Program-made: the position numbers and the translations under genes
Notes under the pieces: generated by a model
What the model was told of the DNA's origin: nothing
The model's input: the letters and a program-made list of their open reading frames with translations, nothing else
Database searches by the model: none
Shown here: in pieces, positions 29,418 through 37,684 of the stretch
Layout: every line of letters begins with the position of its first letter
Position numbering within the stretch: position 1 is the first letter of the stretch
NCBI GenBank assembly: GCA_031552235.1
Contig: JAVBMR010000002.1
Coordinates: 186,001-250,000, forward strand
Length of the DNA stretch: 64,000 nucleotides
Direction of reading: 5' to 3'
Origin: WRDF01 sp031552235
GTDB taxonomy: Bacteria > Bacteroidota > Bacteroidia > Bacteroidales > Rikenellaceae

Positions 29418-30395
29418 TTAAAATGCGGAGGCTTTCAATTTCAGTCCGCGCGTGCGGTCGAGGCCGAACATGATGTTCATGTTTTCCACAGCCTGTCCGC
29501 TGGCGCCTTTTAAAAGGTTGTCTATCGCACTGTAAACGAGTATTTTGCTGCCATGTTTCTCGATGTGGAGCAGGCATTTGTTTGTATTTACCACCTGCTT
29601 CAGGTCGATGTTGGAATCGCTCACGAATGTGAACGGCGAGCCTTTGTAGTAGTCCTTGTAAAGCTCGACCGCCTCTTCCTGCGAGAGGGCGCATTCGGTG
29701 TAGATCGCCGCGAAAATACCCCGCGCGAAGTCGCCGCGGTATGGAATGAAGTTGATGTCGCTGCCGAACGACGGCATGAGCCCTCGGATACTTTCGCCGA
29801 TCTCCAGCAGGTGCTGGTGTTCAAATGGTTTGTACACCGACAGGTTGTTGGCCCTCCAACTGAAATGGGTCGTGGAAGAGGGTTTCTGTCCTGCTCCGGT
29901 CGAGCCTGTTGTGGCGCTGATATGAACCTCGTCCTTCAGCAGCCCTGCCGCCGCCAGCGGAAGCAGGCCCAACTGGAGGCATGTCGCGAAGCATCCCGGG
30001 TTGGCGATATTCGATGCCTTTGCGATCTTTGCGGCGTTCATGTCCGTAAGCCCATACACGAATTCGCGGCCGTCGAAACCGGCGTTAGCTGCGAGACGGA
30101 AGTCCTGGCTGAGGTCGATGATCTTCACTTTGGCCGGGACTTTGTTCGCTTCCAGAAACTTGCGCGCGTCGCCGTGCCCTGCGCAGATGAACATCACGTC
30201 GATGTCGCCGTGCCACTCGGCCGAAAACGTCATGTCGGTTTCGCCGATAAGGTCGGTGTGGACCTTCCACAGCGGGTTGCCGGCATTGCTCGTGCTTTGC
30301 ACATATGCCAGTTCCACATCGGGGTGGTTCAACAATATCCTTATCGCCTCGCCCCCGGTGTATCCCGCGCCGCCTATGATGCCTGCCTTAATCAT
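29418..30395 (-). CDS. argC: N-acetyl-gamma-glutamyl-phosphate reductase
   Basis: NADPH-dependent reduction of N-acylglutamyl phosphate to the semialdehyde. It has 325 residues with the N-terminal Rossmann motif IGGAGYTGGEAIRILL, the catalytic Cys in IANPGCFATCLQLGLLPLA, and the C-terminal VNTNKCLLHIEKHGSKILVY. The start overlaps the end of argG by 8 bases, so the pair is coupled; argD and argB follow. Confidence 0.96.
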   Translation of the reverse strand: MIKAGIIGGAGYTGGEAIRILLNHPDVELAYVQSTSNAGNPLWKVHTDLIGETDMTFSAEWHGDIDVMFICAGHGDARKFLEANKVPAKVKIIDLSQDFRLAANAGFDGREFVYGLTDMNAAKIAKASNIANPGCFATCLQLGLLPLAAAGLLKDEVHISATTGSTGAGQKPSSTTHFSWRANNLSVYKPFEHQHLLEIGESIRGLMPSFGSDINFIPYRGDFARGIFAAIYTECALSQEEAVELYKDYYKGSPFTFVSDSNIDLKQVVNTNKCLLHIEKHGSKILVYSAIDNLLKGASGQAVENMNIMFGLDRTRGLKLKASAF

Positions 30396-31584
30396 TTTCG
30401 GGTCCGTTAACTTTGTAATATATCTTGTTCTGGTTGCCGAAGATTCGTCCGAAACCTTCCACGTCGACGGCGCTCCAGTCGTTCATCGTTTCGCCGTAAG
30501 CGCCGAACTTGGTGTTCATCAGGTCGTGGTCGCTCTTGATGCCGACAACCTCGAAGCGGTAGGGCATAAGGTCTACGTAAACATCGCCCGTAACGTTGCG
30601 CTGGCTCTTTTCGAGCATGGCCTCCATGTCGCGCATCACCGGGTCGTAGTACTGACCTTCGTGCAGGTAGTTGCCGTAGAATTGCGAGATCTGGTCTTTC
30701 CAGAAGAGCTGCCATTTGGTCAGCACGTGCTTTTCGAGCATGTGGTGCGCCTTGATAATGATCAGCGGGGCGGCTGCTTCGAAGCCTACGCGGCCCTTGA
30801 TGCCGATGATGGTGTCGCCCACGTGCATCCCGCGGCCGACCGCGTACGGGGCCGCGATGCGCTGGAGAGCCTGTATGGCTTCAATGCGGTTGTCGAACCT
30901 CTTGCCTTCGACGCCCACCATCTCGCCCTTTTCGAACGTGATGGTGATACGTTTCGTGTCGTTGGCCTTGAGCTGCGACGGGTATGCGCTTTCGGGGAGC
31001 GTGTCGTGCGAGGTGAGGGTCTCCTTGCCGCCCACCGAGGTTCCCCAGATACCCTGGTTGATCGAGTATTCGGCCTTCTTGAAGTCGAAATCCACGCCGT
31101 GTTCGCGCAGGTAGTTGATCTCTTCCTCGCGGCTCAGGCGTTTCTCGCGGATGAGGGCCAAAACCTTGATCTCGGGGGCTATAATGTTGAATATCATGTC
31201 GAAACGAACCTGGTCGTTGCCTGCGCCTGTAGAGCCGTGGCACAGGTAGTCCGCGCCCATTTCCTTAGCGTATTTTGCGATGGCCGTGGCCTGCGAGATG
31301 CGCTCGGAGCTTACCGAAATGGGGTAGCTGCCGTTTTTGAGCACATTGCCGAAGATCATATATTTTATCTGATGCTCGTAGTAGTCCTGCGTCACGTCGA
31401 GCGCCACGTAGCTCGTTACGCCGAGTGCCAGCGCGCGTCGTCGGATGTCCTCAAGCTCTTCGGGCGAGAAACCGCCCGTGTTAGCCAATGCCGCGTGTAC
31501 CTCCAGGCCCATCTCTTTCGAGAGGTAGATGGCGCAGTACGACGTATCCAATCCGCCGCTGAATGCAAGAACTACTTTTTTCAT
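30388..31584 (-). CDS. argG: Argininosuccinate synthase
   Basis: Joins citrulline and aspartate using ATP, the penultimate step to arginine. It has 398 residues, with the N-type ATP pyrophosphatase loop AFSGGLDTSYCAIYL at the N-terminus, CHGSTGAGNDQVRFD, and GRGMHVGDTIIGIKGRVGFE. The length is normal. It is the first of the argG-argC-argD-argB genes and overlaps argC by 8 bases; the upstream gap to the GNAT gene carries two repeat elements. argF, argH and argR are not in this window. Confidence 0.96.
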   Translation of the reverse strand: MKKVVLAFSGGLDTSYCAIYLSKEMGLEVHAALANTGGFSPEELEDIRRRALALGVTSYVALDVTQDYYEHQIKYMIFGNVLKNGSYPISVSSERISQATAIAKYAKEMGADYLCHGSTGAGNDQVRFDMIFNIIAPEIKVLALIREKRLSREEEINYLREHGVDFDFKKAEYSINQGIWGTSVGGKETLTSHDTLPESAYPSQLKANDTKRITITFEKGEMVGVEGKRFDNRIEAIQALQRIAAPYAVGRGMHVGDTIIGIKGRVGFEAAAPLIIIKAHHMLEKHVLTKWQLFWKDQISQFYGNYLHEGQYYDPVMRDMEAMLEKSQRNVTGDVYVDLMPYRFEVVGIKSDHDLMNTKFGAYGETMNDWSAVDVEGFGRIFGNQNKIYYKVNGPEND

Positions 31585-31644
31585 TTTTTCAGGTATTATG
31601 TTGTTTGTAAATGTTTTTCGCTGTCACTTTTGCCATCCAACTAC

Positions 31645-31783
31645 GTTACTTTCTTTTGCATTGCCCAAAAGAAAGTAACCAAAGAAAACTCTATAAAATA
31701 AGCCTCACGTAAGACTCCTCCCTTTTAGCCTCGCTTCGCTCGCTAACAGTCGTCGGACATCGTACGTCTCGGCTTATTTTAGC
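31645..31783. repeat. Dispersed double-hairpin repeat, family A copy 2
   Basis: GTTACTTTCTTTTG / CAAAAGAAAGTAAC hairpin, AAAATAAGCCTCACGT, a CTCCTCCCTTTTAGCC segment, CGTCGGACAT, then GTACGTCTCGGCTTATTTT. It has the same order of parts as 14391-14526, with changes inside the stems matched on both sides (TTACTTTTTG versus TTACTTTCTTTTG). Confidence 0.75.
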
Positions 31784-31842
31784 TTTGCTTCGTCTTGCTG
31801 ACTAAAAAGGGCGTGGCCTTGGCCTTCAGGGTCGAAATATTA

Positions 31843-31869
31843 TTACTTTTTTGCCAGCCAAAAAAGTGA
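31843..31869. repeat. Solo family A hairpin before argG
   Basis: TTACTTTTTT / AAAAAAGTGA around a GCCAGCC loop, just after the end of the GNAT gene. It may also act as its terminator. Confidence 0.55.
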
Positions 31870-31881
31870 CAAATCCATTCT

Positions 31882-32463
31882 TTATATATTCGGGTCTTCC
31901 GGTTTTTCCATCCTCGGTTTGTCGTACGACGGATCGAAGATCATCGCCGTGCAGAGGCAGTTCTTGTGTTCCTTGCTTAGGAGGATGGGGTAGTTCACGC
32001 AGCTTTCGCAGCCTTTCCAGAACTGCTCGTCGTCGGTAAGCTCCGAATACGGCACAGGCCTGTAGCCCAGTTCGTTGTTGATCTTCATCACGGCCAGCCC
32101 GGTCGTAAGCCCGAAAAGCTTTGCCTCCGGGAACTTCTTGAGCGACAGGAAGAACGTCATGGTCTTGATCGCTTTCGCCAGCCCGTGCTTGCGGTATATC
32201 GGGTTGACGATGAGCCCCGAGTTGGCCACGTAGCGCCCGTGACCCCAGGTTTCGATATAGCTGAAGCCCGCCCACGACCCATCGTCGTGGAAGGCTATCA
32301 CGGCTTTCCCCTCGCGCATTTTCGATGCCACATACTCCGCCGTTCGTCGTGCGATACCGGTTCCGCGCGCTTTGGCCGATTCGGCCATTTCATCACAAAT
32401 CTGCTGTGCGAACCCGGCGTCTGCCTCAGTGGCGACCCTTACCGTGAAATCATTGACTTTCAT
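31882..32463 (-). CDS. GNAT acyltransferase, candidate N-acylglutamate synthase
   Basis: A 193-residue protein with a GNAT core: beta4 AFHDDGSWAGFSYIETW, then the CoA-binding turn VNPIYRKHGLAKAIKTM. Four Cys near the C-terminus (CESCVNYP, KNCLC) are unusual for GNATs and could bind metal. It is upstream of argG-argC-argD-argB on the same strand. The cluster lacks argA or argJ, and from memory a GNAT protein in the same place next to argG in Bacteroides supplies the N-acylglutamate. That role is inference from synteny and pathway need. The acyl donor (acetyl- or succinyl-CoA) is unknown. Confidence 0.75.
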   Translation of the reverse strand: MKVNDFTVRVATEADAGFAQQICDEMAESAKARGTGIARRTAEYVASKMREGKAVIAFHDDGSWAGFSYIETWGHGRYVANSGLIVNPIYRKHGLAKAIKTMTFFLSLKKFPEAKLFGLTTGLAVMKINNELGYRPVPYSELTDDEQFWKGCESCVNYPILLSKEHKNCLCTAMIFDPSYDKPRMEKPEDPNI

Positions 32464-32612
32464 TGCTTTCCGTTAGGATAAGATCAATATTAGTTAAGAA
32501 AAATCGTCCAAAGTTAGTTAAAAAAAAGCAGGGTTGTCCAACGTCGCGCTTTATTTTAATATTAAAGGGTGTTTTTAAGGCTTTCCGGGGGCTGTTCCGA
32601 GTTTTTCCGGGG

Positions 32613-33614
32613 CTATTTCCCCGCGAAATGGAGCAAGAAACGCATCAGCCGCATAAGGACTGCCGGGTTCGCCGAGGCGAAGGATGGGAAGAACGCCTTG
32701 CCGGTATGCCCTGTAATGCGGCAGAAAATCGCCCACCTGCTCCAGATATATGCCCGCAACATGGCGCGGGGGTAGCGGCCGGTCTGCTTGTTGGCGGCGA
32801 TGAGCTTGCCGAACCACATTTCGAGTTCCGCCGGGGCTGTCCGGCCGTAGTCGTCCTTGCGGTACAGACCGCCCCTGAATGCCGCCTGGTGCAGGTCGAG
32901 TTCCTTTTCCGTGGGTTCAATGCCGAGCTTTCGAATCTGCCTGCGGTTAACTTCCCTTTTCAGAAGCGACTGCGGGTCAACGCTTTTGACCGAGATATTG
33001 GTATCGTGCCAGCGGTAGTCGGCAAGGTATTGCGGGATGTTCGCGAGCCGGTCGATGTCGGCCAGCCTGCACCACAGCTCGTAGTCCTGCGACTGCTTGA
33101 ATTCCGGATCATAGTGGTTGGCTTTCATCAGCTCCGCCCTCGCTATGACCGACGAGTGGATGAACGGCACAGAGAACAGCAGGTTGACGCGCAATTCTTT
33201 CGGGTGTGTGAGGTTCTTGAGCCTGCCTTTCGGGGAGCCGTCGGGATTGACGACATTGACCCAGCTGCCGCAAAGCCCTATGCCGGGGTGGTTTTCGAGG
33301 AAGCGCACCTGTGTTTCGAGGCGGTGCGGCAGGGCGGTGTCGTCGGCGTCGAGCACGGCGATGTACTGCCCGTTTGCCTGGACTGTAAGTTTATTTCGTG
33401 TGGCGGCGTTGCCGAGGTTCTTTTCGTTCGTGAATATAGTGATGCGCGGATCGTCGAAAGAGCGCGCCAAAGCCAGCGAACCGTCGGTCGATGCGTCGTC
33501 GCAGATCAGCAGCTCGAACTCCTCATACGTTTGCGCCATTATGCTGCCGATGGCGGCCGCGAGGTACCTCTCGGCGTTGTAGACGGGCATTAATACAGAC
33601 ACAAGCGGTTTCAT
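32613..33614 (-). CDS. Family 2 glycosyltransferase
   Basis: A 333-residue GT-A transferase opening KPLVSVLMPVYNAERYL, with ICDDASTDGS for nucleotide binding and the metal motif DADD in AVLDADDTALPHRLETQVRF. No membrane segment is obvious, though the C-terminus is basic. It shares long blocks with the glycosyltransferase at 26122-27120, so the two are probably duplicates 6 kb apart. It lies 149 bases upstream of the GNAT gene on the same strand. Substrate unknown. Confidence 0.88.
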   Translation of the reverse strand: MKPLVSVLMPVYNAERYLAAAIGSIMAQTYEEFELLICDDASTDGSLALARSFDDPRITIFTNEKNLGNAATRNKLTVQANGQYIAVLDADDTALPHRLETQVRFLENHPGIGLCGSWVNVVNPDGSPKGRLKNLTHPKELRVNLLFSVPFIHSSVIARAELMKANHYDPEFKQSQDYELWCRLADIDRLANIPQYLADYRWHDTNISVKSVDPQSLLKREVNRRQIRKLGIEPTEKELDLHQAAFRGGLYRKDDYGRTAPAELEMWFGKLIAANKQTGRYPRAMLRAYIWSRWAIFCRITGHTGKAFFPSFASANPAVLMRLMRFLLHFAGK

Positions 33615-33724
33615 CCTTCGGTTAGCGGTTGGTTCGTAACCGCAAAGATAGTTTTTTATCTTTATTAGTAATATTCTCGCCCTCTTCAGATGACGCTATA
33701 ATCGGTACCGCTAAAGCGACACCG

Positions 33725-33890
33725 ATATATATTCGGGATTATCCCTTTTAGTCGTGTATTTATGTTTCGGCTTGCTTTGCAAGCCGTCAGCCCTCAGCCA
33801 CCCCGGGCGGAGGGCTGAATAATATTCATCCCCCGCTGGCTGCAGGCCGGTAAAGCCGAACACGACTAAAAAGGGTAATCCTGTATATAT
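33725..33890. repeat. Long inverted-repeat element, family C copy 1
   Basis: Imperfect arms of about 31 bases, running ATATATATTCGGGATTATCC... inwards from 33725 and ending with GGTAATCCTGTATATAT at 33890, enclose about 100 bases. The inner part (33765-33850), read on the minus strand, matches 45413-45502: CCAGCGGG, then GCAGCCCTCCGCCCGGGGTG, then a GC-rich hairpin. Both arms carry the CTAAAAGGG-TAATCC tag. It lies in the 496-base divergent gap between a glycosyltransferase and sodB; the rest of that gap is sodB leader sequence. Confidence 0.7.
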
Positions 33891-33968
33891 TTGCATGTAA
33901 TCGCCAAAATTTATAGCGCTATCGGAAAATGTGATGGGTTTTTTGCCGTCCGTGCCGAACCGTTTTCG

Positions 33969-33976
33969 TAATTTTG
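33969..33976 (+). promoter_or_regulatory. Candidate -7 box for sodB
   Basis: TAATTTTG matches TAnnTTTG. A TTTG lies at 33942-33945, but the spacer is 23 nt, longer than usual. The leader would be about 128 nt. Confidence 0.4.
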
Positions 33977-34110
33977 TTAAACGTTGCAAACGGTACAGTA
34001 TTTGCAAAGTACAGGATGCGCCCGGGATAAGGCAAACTTGCTTTGCCGCCCGGCTTTCACTGCATTTGTTTGAACTGAAAATTACGCCAACAATCTTAAA
34101 CCAAAATATT

Positions 34111-34695
34111 ATGGGAAAATTCGAATTGCCGCAGCTGCCTTATGAATTGGGCGCTCTGGCTCCGCAGATCAGCAAGGAAACAATGGAATACCACTACGGA
34201 AAGCACCACAAAGCTTATGTCGATAAACTGAACGAGCTTGTGCCGGGGACAAAGTATGAAAATATGAACCTCGAAGAGATCGTGAAATCGGCCGACGGGG
34301 CAGTGTTCAACCAGGCGGCGCAGGTGTGGAACCACACGTTCTTTTTCCTCGCCCTCTCCCCGAACCCCAAGGCAAAGCCGGAAGGAAAGCTTGCCGGGGC
34401 TGTAGACAAGGCTTTCGGGTCGTTCGACAAATTCAAAGAGGAGATTGTGAAAGCGGCCGTTGGGCAGTTCGGATCGGGATGGGCGTGGCTCGTGGCCGAC
34501 AAGGACGGCAATCTGTCGATCGAGGCTACTCCGAACGCTAAAAACCCGTTGGCCGAGGGCAAAAAGGCCATCCTCACTGTCGATGTGTGGGAGCACGCCT
34601 ATTATATCGACTACCGCAACGTGCGTGCCGAGGGCGTTAAGGCCGCCCTCGAAAGGACGGACTGGAAGGTCGTGGAAGAGAGGTATGCGAAATAG
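34111..34695 (+). CDS. sodB: Superoxide dismutase, Fe (or Fe/Mn) type
   Basis: Disproportionates superoxide in the cytoplasm. From ATG 34111 it has 194 residues, beginning MGKFELPQLPYELGALAP. Metal ligands are visible: His in YHYGKHHKAY, His in QVWNHTFFF, and Asp/His in DVWEHAYYIDYRN. Gln in NQAAQVWNH and Ala in GSGWAWLV are the positions that mark iron-type rather than manganese-type enzymes. Related Bacteroides and Porphyromonas enzymes accept either metal, so metal use remains open. A bidirectional terminator follows. Confidence 0.96.
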   Translation: MGKFELPQLPYELGALAPQISKETMEYHYGKHHKAYVDKLNELVPGTKYENMNLEEIVKSADGAVFNQAAQVWNHTFFFLALSPNPKAKPEGKLAGAVDKAFGSFDKFKEEIVKAAVGQFGSGWAWLVADKDGNLSIEATPNAKNPLAEGKKAILTVDVWEHAYYIDYRNVRAEGVKAALERTDWKVVEERYAK

Positions 34696-34729
34696 GTCGC
34701 CGCGCCGCATGGCGGCGTGGCCAGGTACG

Positions 34730-34761
34730 AAAAAAGCCAACCCGGACGGGTTGGCTTTTTT
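34730..34761. terminator. Bidirectional terminator between sodB and the 34780 gene
   Basis: AAAAAAGCCAACCC / GGGTTGGCTTTTTT, a perfect 14-bp stem with a GGAC loop and A/T tracts suitable for both directions. Confidence 0.92.
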
Positions 34762-34779
34762 ATTACTTGGCCTGTCGGG

Positions 34780-35310
34780 TTATTGGATGAGGTATACGTT
34801 GTCCGATACGTTCAGCTTGCCCTGGTGCTTTCCGGAGATGGTTGAGTTGTCGGACCTGAGTATGAACAGGAAATCGATGGTGAAATCGTTCTGCGTGCCG
34901 TTGCGTGTGACCTTGAGCGACCCGCTTCTGATCGTGCCGTCTTCTGTCGAGTAGGGCAGGTTCCCAAGTTTTATGTTTACGACCGCGTCGTTGGGGAGGG
35001 ATAAGACCTGTCCCATGTCCTCCACCGGAACGCTGAACGTGAAAACGTCGGTCATTTCTGGCAGGGGTTTGACGATAACGACGGGGGGATCTCCTTCCGT
35101 CCATGTCGTGTTGCCGACCGACAGCGCGATATCGTAACTTTCGCCTGCCGCCGGACTGAGCGTATTTACCCCCGACCATTTCAGTGCGTATTTTGGGCCG
35201 GCGTTTATCTGGTAATAGCTGAGGAGCGGCGGGTTCTTCTCCTTCTCGCAGGATGACGTTATTAACGCGGCTGCCACAACGGCCGCCAGATAAAGAAATT
35301 TAGTCCTCAT
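34780..35310 (-). CDS. Lipoprotein of unknown function
   Basis: A 176-residue protein. From the ATG at 35308-35310 it starts with a lipoprotein signal peptide (MRTKFLYLAAVVAAALITSSC, Cys21) followed by EKEKNPP. The mature part looks all-beta, ending with TISGKHQGKLNVSDNVYLIQ, a short calycin-like or immunoglobulin-like sandwich. I do not recognise a family. The open frame continues upstream to 35445, but that stretch has no signal peptide and overlaps the region before relA. Convergent with sodB. Confidence 0.75.
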   Translation of the reverse strand: MRTKFLYLAAVVAAALITSSCEKEKNPPLLSYYQINAGPKYALKWSGVNTLSPAAGESYDIALSVGNTTWTEGDPPVVIVKPLPEMTDVFTFSVPVEDMGQVLSLPNDAVVNIKLGNLPYSTEDGTIRSGSLKVTRNGTQNDFTIDFLFILRSDNSTISGKHQGKLNVSDNVYLIQ

Positions 35311-35411
35311 TAGCGCGAAAAATAAAGTATTTTTTGTAAAAGTAACATTTTTTTCGGAATAGCCGACAGGGCTTATCCATCCGCATGTGTTTTTATAACG
35401 TATAAACTTCG

Positions 35412-35419
35412 TATATTTG
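35412..35419 (+). promoter_or_regulatory. -7 box of the RSH gene promoter
   Basis: TATATTTG, an exact TAnnTTTG, about 77 nt before the ATG at 35496. No clear -33 box. Confidence 0.5.
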
Positions 35420-35495
35420 TATATTATAGAAGTTGCCTCGGGCAAGTTTGGCTTGCGCTTTGCTCTTGGCAGCCACTATAAATTACACGGAAAAG

Positions 35496-37682
35496 ATGGA
35501 GGAAAAAATTGATATCGAGGCCCTGGAATTGAAATTCGGCGACTTCCTGAGGCATGCCGACGGATACTTCAGCGAACACAGCATGGGCCTGGTGCGCAGG
35601 GCGCTGGCCATTGCCGACAATGCTTTGGCAGGGTCGCTGCGCTATGACGGCACGCCGATGGTGTACCATTCGACCAAAACCGCCGAGATTGTTTTCGCCG
35701 AGATAGGGCTGGGGCGCAATTCCGTTATTTCGACCCTGCTGCACGACGTGGTGCGCATGGGCAAGCTGACGGCCGAAGAGGCCGGGGCGATGTTCGGCGA
35801 ACAGTGCGTAGAGATCATCAAAGGGCTGACCAACATCTCGGAAGTCCGCACGAAGCAGTCGAACGAGCAGGCCGAGAACTTCCGCGACCTGATAGTTTCC
35901 TATTCGACCGACCCCAGGGTAATACTCATAAAACTGGCCGACAGGCTGGAGGTTATGCGTTCGCTGGAGATGTTCCCCGACGCCAAGCGCCGCAAGAAGA
36001 GCTGGGAGAGCCTGAACCTCTACGCGCAGATAGCGCACAAGTTGGGGTTGTATTCTATCAAGAGCGAGTTGGAGGACATCTCGCTGCGCTTCCTCGAACC
36101 CGAGGCCTACGCCGACATACAGACCAAGCTCGAAGAATCGGCCGAAGAGCGCGACAGGTTCATTTACGAGTTCCTCATACCCATCCGCGCCAAACTCGAC
36201 GAGGCAGGCGTCCACTACAAGATAAAGAGCCGCACGAAATCCATCTACTCGATCTGGAGCAAGATGCGGCGCGTGAAAATACCCTTCGAGGACATTTACG
36301 ATATTTTCGCCCTACGCATCGTTTTCGAGTCGCCGCAGGACAGGGAAAAGCCCGAGGCATGGCAGATATATTCCATCGTCACCGACTTCTACACGCCCAA
36401 CCCGGAGCGCATGCGCGACTGGATCTCGATCCCCAAGTCGAACGGCTACGAATCGCTGCACACCACCGTGGTGACCAAAGAGGGGAAATGGGTCGAGATA
36501 CAGATACGCTCGGAGCGCATGGACGAGGTTGCCGAACGAGGCATCGCCGCCCACTGGCGCTACAAGGGCGTGCAGCAGGGCGGACTGAGCAGCGAGCAAT
36601 GGCTTGCCAAGCTGCGCGAGTTGATGGAAGGCGACACGCACGGGCTTGCCGACCGCTTCGAAAATTCGGGGTCGTCGGGCGAAATATTCGTGTTCACGCC
36701 CAACGGCGACCTGCGCAAACTCCCCAAGGGGGCGACGCTGCTCGACTTCGCGTTCGACATCCATAGCAACCTGGGCGCCACCACGATAGGCGGCAAGGTC
36801 AACCACCGCAACGTGCAGATACGCGAGGTGTTGCATAACGGCGACATAGTCGAGATAACCACCTCCAAGGCCCAGAAGCCCAAGGCCGACTGGCTCCAGA
36901 TTGTCAAGACGGGCAAGGCCCGCAACAAGATAAAGGCATACCTGCGCGAGGAGCAGGCCAAGGCGGCGAGCCTCGGCCGCGAGGAACTGGAACGCAAGAT
37001 AAAAAATTGGAAGATAGCCATTTCGATGGAAGACGCCGTGACCGTGCTGTGTAAATATTACAAGGTCAAGACCGGCACCGAGGTCTACGGGCAGATAGCG
37101 GATGGGAAGGTCGATGTGGCTGATATCAAGGATGTACTGGCACGCTACCTTGCCGGCGAACCGCTGACCGAAACCAAGGCCCGGGGCCCGGAAAAGGCCA
37201 AAGCGCTCGGAGTATCTCCCGAAGACGCGCTTGTGATAGACGATACGATCAAGAACCTCGACTACAAGTTGGCCAAGTGCTGCAACCCGATACGGGGCGA
37301 CGAGGTTTTCGGGTTCGTTACCGTGAACTCGGGCGTGACCATCCACCGCGACGACTGCCCCAACGCCGCACGCCTCAAGGAGTTATACGCATACCGTGTG
37401 CTGCCCGCCCGCTGGCGCGACAGCAAGATGGCCGGAAGCGCGTTCCAAGCTACGATACGTGTTGTGGCGGACAACGCCACCGGCATGCTCAACCGCATAA
37501 CCGAGGTCATCAGCCACGAGCTGAAAATTAACATCCGTTCCATGAGCCTCAGCCCAAATGCTAAAGGAGAACTTACGGGGCTGATAAACATAGAGGTCAA
37601 CGGAGCCCAACTCGTCGACATGGTAATATATAACGTGAACCGCATCAAGGGCGTGCAGAAGGTATACAGGGTAAACAATTAA
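35496..37682 (+). CDS. RelA/SpoT homologue (ppGpp synthetase, hydrolase site degenerate)
   Basis: Long RSH enzyme of 728 residues from ATG 35496. The HD domain is present (YHSTKTAEIV; LLHDVV with His83-Asp84), but the ED pair that normally follows reads RM (87-88), and KLADRLHNMR reads KLADRLEVMR. Hydrolase activity is therefore probably lost. The synthetase domain is intact: SRTKSIYSIWSKM, EDIYDIFALRIVF, SNGYESLHTTV and EIQIRSERMDE. A TGS domain (FVFTPNGDLRKLPKGATLLD), a helical/zinc-finger region with CCNPIRGDE, and an ACT domain (about 655-728) complete it. By these features it is RelA-like; a separate hydrolase must be elsewhere. The fusion gene at 37685 follows after 2 bases. Confidence 0.93.
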   Translation: MEEKIDIEALELKFGDFLRHADGYFSEHSMGLVRRALAIADNALAGSLRYDGTPMVYHSTKTAEIVFAEIGLGRNSVISTLLHDVVRMGKLTAEEAGAMFGEQCVEIIKGLTNISEVRTKQSNEQAENFRDLIVSYSTDPRVILIKLADRLEVMRSLEMFPDAKRRKKSWESLNLYAQIAHKLGLYSIKSELEDISLRFLEPEAYADIQTKLEESAEERDRFIYEFLIPIRAKLDEAGVHYKIKSRTKSIYSIWSKMRRVKIPFEDIYDIFALRIVFESPQDREKPEAWQIYSIVTDFYTPNPERMRDWISIPKSNGYESLHTTVVTKEGKWVEIQIRSERMDEVAERGIAAHWRYKGVQQGGLSSEQWLAKLRELMEGDTHGLADRFENSGSSGEIFVFTPNGDLRKLPKGATLLDFAFDIHSNLGATTIGGKVNHRNVQIREVLHNGDIVEITTSKAQKPKADWLQIVKTGKARNKIKAYLREEQAKAASLGREELERKIKNWKIAISMEDAVTVLCKYYKVKTGTEVYGQIADGKVDVADIKDVLARYLAGEPLTETKARGPEKAKALGVSPEDALVIDDTIKNLDYKLAKCCNPIRGDEVFGFVTVNSGVTIHRDDCPNAARLKELYAYRVLPARWRDSKMAGSAFQATIRVVADNATGMLNRITEVISHELKINIRSMSLSPNAKGELTGLINIEVNGAQLVDMVIYNVNRIKGVQKVYRVNN

Positions 37683-37684
37683 CG

